DNA of 64,000 nt from Tetrahymena thermophila SB210 (Eukaryota; Ciliophora; Oligohymenophorea; Hymenostomatida; Tetrahymenidae). Shown here piece by piece: positions 61,593-64,000 of this stretch. Each line of letters starts with the position of its first letter. Positions within the stretch are counted from its first letter, which is position 1. The translations under genes were made by a program, and so were the position numbers. The stretch covers positions 20,069-84,068 of the forward strand of contig NW_002476012.1 in NCBI RefSeq assembly GCF_000189635.1. The letters are read 5' to 3'. The notes under the pieces were generated by a model. It did not search any database and was not told the DNA's origin. It worked only from the letters and a program-made list of their open reading frames with translations.

Positions 61593-63726
61593 TCACTAGT
61601 TAACAAAAAAAATGAAACTTAAATATTATGAATTATACTCAATTATCAGAATGAATTATACTTTTAAATTCATTTAGTCTTTAATTTTTATTTTAAACTT
61701 TAATTTTTTATTAATTTAAAAAAAAATAATCATTTTTTATATATTGCTAATCCAGGTATTTAAATTTGAAGAATATGTAGCCTTATTACTTTTTTTATTA
61801 AAAAAAAAAAGAGCTAAAAAATTTTCAAAAATACATTTTTTCTCTTTTGATAATAGAATTTTACCATTATTTAAAAAATTAAGTTAGTAAATATAAATAT
61901 AATTTACTTACTTTAATAAACTAATTTTTAAGGAGAAAAGATTATCAATAAAATAGTTTTAAAAAGTGTTAAATTGATCATTAATAAAATATTAAAAACC
62001 TAAATTAAAATGAAAATATTACTCTAAATATATTTCGACAATATTGTAATTTTAAGCTTTGCTCAAATCCTTTATAGATCTAATTTTTATAGTCGTATTT
62101 TGCTCTATTTTTTTATCATTTTGCACCAAAAGAGTTTTTTGCACGATTTATTTCATTTCTTTTGAATTAGTTAAGAATTTTGTATCGCTTTATTCAACAA
62201 TATCATACAGAGATGCTCTTTAACCACTATCAGAAACAACAAGAAGGTTAATAAATTTATAAATTTCTGAATTTTTGTTAATTTTAATCTTAGATTTTTC
62301 GAAAGGCTTATCTAACTGCTTTTTTGTCATTAATAAGAAAGTAAAAGGTGCATTTTTCTTCAGATCTTAATAATTATCTAAGAAAGCTAGTAATAATCCT
62401 ACTGAATACGAATCCGACTAAAATAAAAAAATTTATTTAAAATTAACATTTTAATAAAAAAAGTACTTTCTTTGAATAAATCTTAAGTTCATTATCCTAT
62501 TTATTTAGTATTTCAGGTGCTGAATATCCTAAATTACCTATGCTCTATATATAAAGTTATTTTTAATATTTAATATATATAAAATTAAAAATCTACTTCT
62601 ATAGCTTGAATTGAATCTTTATTATCTGGAATCTAAGCAGATAAGCCGAAATCACCTTAAAATTAAAAGATAATGAAAAATAATTTATGCATAAAAATAG
62701 TTTACATAATTTTATTTCTGGTTATTTTCCATCTAAATAAACCAAAAAATTTTCTGGTTTAATATCTCTATGAATGATATTAAATGAGTGAATATAATTA
62801 ACAGAATCTATAATTTAGATCGCTATTTAATATTTATCATCGTCGTTAAATTATCCATCTTTGTTTTATCTATCAAGATATTCATCTAACGAACCTTTTA
62901 CAAAATAAAAAGTAAAATGTAATCAAATATATTTTTTAAATATCATTTTTATATTAAAAATCTTTCAAAATAATGAAAGTATAATAATTATTTTCGTTAA
63001 AAATAATTCTTTTTACAATTTATAAATTAAATTTTTATTTTTTTTAAATTTAAAAAACAAATTAAATTCTTTTTTATAAAAAAATATATTTATTCATTTG
63101 TTTATTTATTAAAAATTGGGTTTTATATGATAAAAATATCTTCATAAGTAGTTAATTGAAACCTAAATTAAAATAAATATTAAGAATTTAATAAATTACA
63201 TGAGCATTTTTCTAATTCAAAGACTGAGTATCTATCAGGTCCTATTTTATTCTCTATTATATAGCTATCATAAAGCTATACCACTAGTGGCTCTTTTAAT
63301 TTCTACATAATACTAATTTCATTTTAGATATGTTATTCATCTTCTATTTTTTGTATTTTTAACACTATTTCTTTTTTATCAAGTTTAGCTTTTTTAGTAG
63401 CTAATACCATTCCAAAGCTTCCAAAGCTTAGAATTTGAAAATTATTCGTATATTTTTTATTTTCATAGAGACTTTTCAGCAGATTAGATAATACTTCCAC
63501 TTTTGTAAATTGTGCTTGAAAATCTTTTTGTATAATTTTTTCATTGGTGTTCTCTAGAATAAACTTAGCATACTCGTCGAATTAAATTTGCTTTAAATTA
63601 ATTATTTTTTAATTTACATTTAATTTATAACTTTTTATAATAATTTAAGCTAAAAACAATTACCGTTTGTTTTTGCAGTTGATTAATTTTTTCAAATATT
63701 TACTGTGCCTATCTAGGTATTTATTC
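61593..63726 (-). CDS. Protein kinase, 5' end incomplete
   Basis: Spliced in six exons: 63664-63726, 63200-63590, 62706-62894, 62597-62655, 62467-62544 and from 62417 down. Kinase motifs appear in order: Gly loop SFGSFGMVLATK, catalytic Lys in EIVLKIQK, alpha-C Glu in NEISIMQKL, catalytic loop HRDIKPEN, metal-binding CDFGLSAQ, and GYSAPEI with SDSYSVGLLL. All essential residues are present, so it should be an active Ser/Thr-type kinase. A coiled-coil-like segment (QQIFEKINQLQKQT) precedes the domain. The first exon opens at an AG without ATG, so the start lies farther right, near or past the window edge. After the last exon the frame stays open to TGA 61593-61595; its low-complexity end is uncertain and a final intron is possible. 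Substrate unknown. Confidence 0.85.
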
Positions 63727-64000
63727 CTTTTATTATATTACAAATAAAATTATTTTTTGAATTCAAATATTCAAAAAATAAAATCAATTTTTTTTATTTT
63801 GAGAGATTAATGTAATAAAAAATTTATTATGAAATAAAACTTCTTTTTTTATTAGCTATTGAGGAAAATAACAATTTATTTACATCAATAATAAAAGAAA
63901 TAATAAGTTTATTTTTTCATTTTTATAAATTTTATTTTATAGTTTAAAAATGATGTGTTTTTTATTTAAAAATAAAAAATTTTGTTGCAGATAAGCTATT

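Noticed and set aside
1-64000. tRNA, rRNA or transposase genes
   Set aside because: I saw no cloverleaf-like GC-bearing segment, no rRNA-like conserved stretch and no recognisable transposase motif, apart from the unassigned patch at 41.5-43.4 kb.

Overview
The window is nuclear DNA of a ciliate, most likely Tetrahymena or a close relative. It is extremely AT-rich. Long coding runs are full of TAA and TAG read as glutamine, and every gene I could close ends in TGA. Genes have short AT-rich GT-AG introns. Two runs of exactly 100 N (2502-2601, 38576-38675) are assembly gaps. Standard-code translation breaks every gene at TAA/TAG, so the real genes had to be read with TGA as the only stop.

Layout. 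96-9509 (+): one giant secreted/membrane protein of about 3,010 residues (Cys-rich head, beta-propeller-like region, beta-helix-like region, Cys-rich GPLCE module, multipass membrane tail). 9866-18727 (-): four leucine-rich-repeat (LRR) genes, which are two tandem copies of a two-gene block. 19965-23360 and 25999-29388 (+): a tandem pair of 1,131- and 1,129-residue membrane proteins related to the C-terminal half of the first gene, with an LRR pseudogene between them. 30029-33725 (-): an LRR gene made of near-identical repeated exon-intron units. 34715-35062 (-): a secreted cystatin. 35372-38460: four copies of a roughly 770-bp repeat. 38801-40664 (-): a compact complete LRR gene. 41535-43435: a patch of short ORFs and apparent gene remnants. 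46419-50310 and 53820-58479 (-): two more LRR genes, flanking a secreted collagen-like protein gene (51121-52485, -). 59700-61182 (-): a further LRR exon array. 61593-63726 (-): a protein kinase whose 5' end lies at or beyond the window edge.

The dominant theme is the LRR family. Nearly every internal exon is 90 bp (a few are 87, 93 or 96), encodes one 30-residue LRR, and begins after two bases of a codon. Every LRR exon can therefore be joined to, or skipped over, any other without changing frame. The first exons I could define end in the same phase and the last exons start in it; the last exons carry a short conserved Lys-rich tail such as KCLKSKRLVVF before TGA. The window shows this family at several stages: nearly identical units (30.3-33.7 kb), diverged units, a fossil half-exon, an exon with a dead splice donor, and a deleted pseudogene. 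The LRR proteins lack an evident signal peptide, so they are probably cytoplasmic. The large membrane proteins, cystatin and collagen-like protein are all predicted to enter the secretory pathway. Nothing in the sequence proves that these groups work together.
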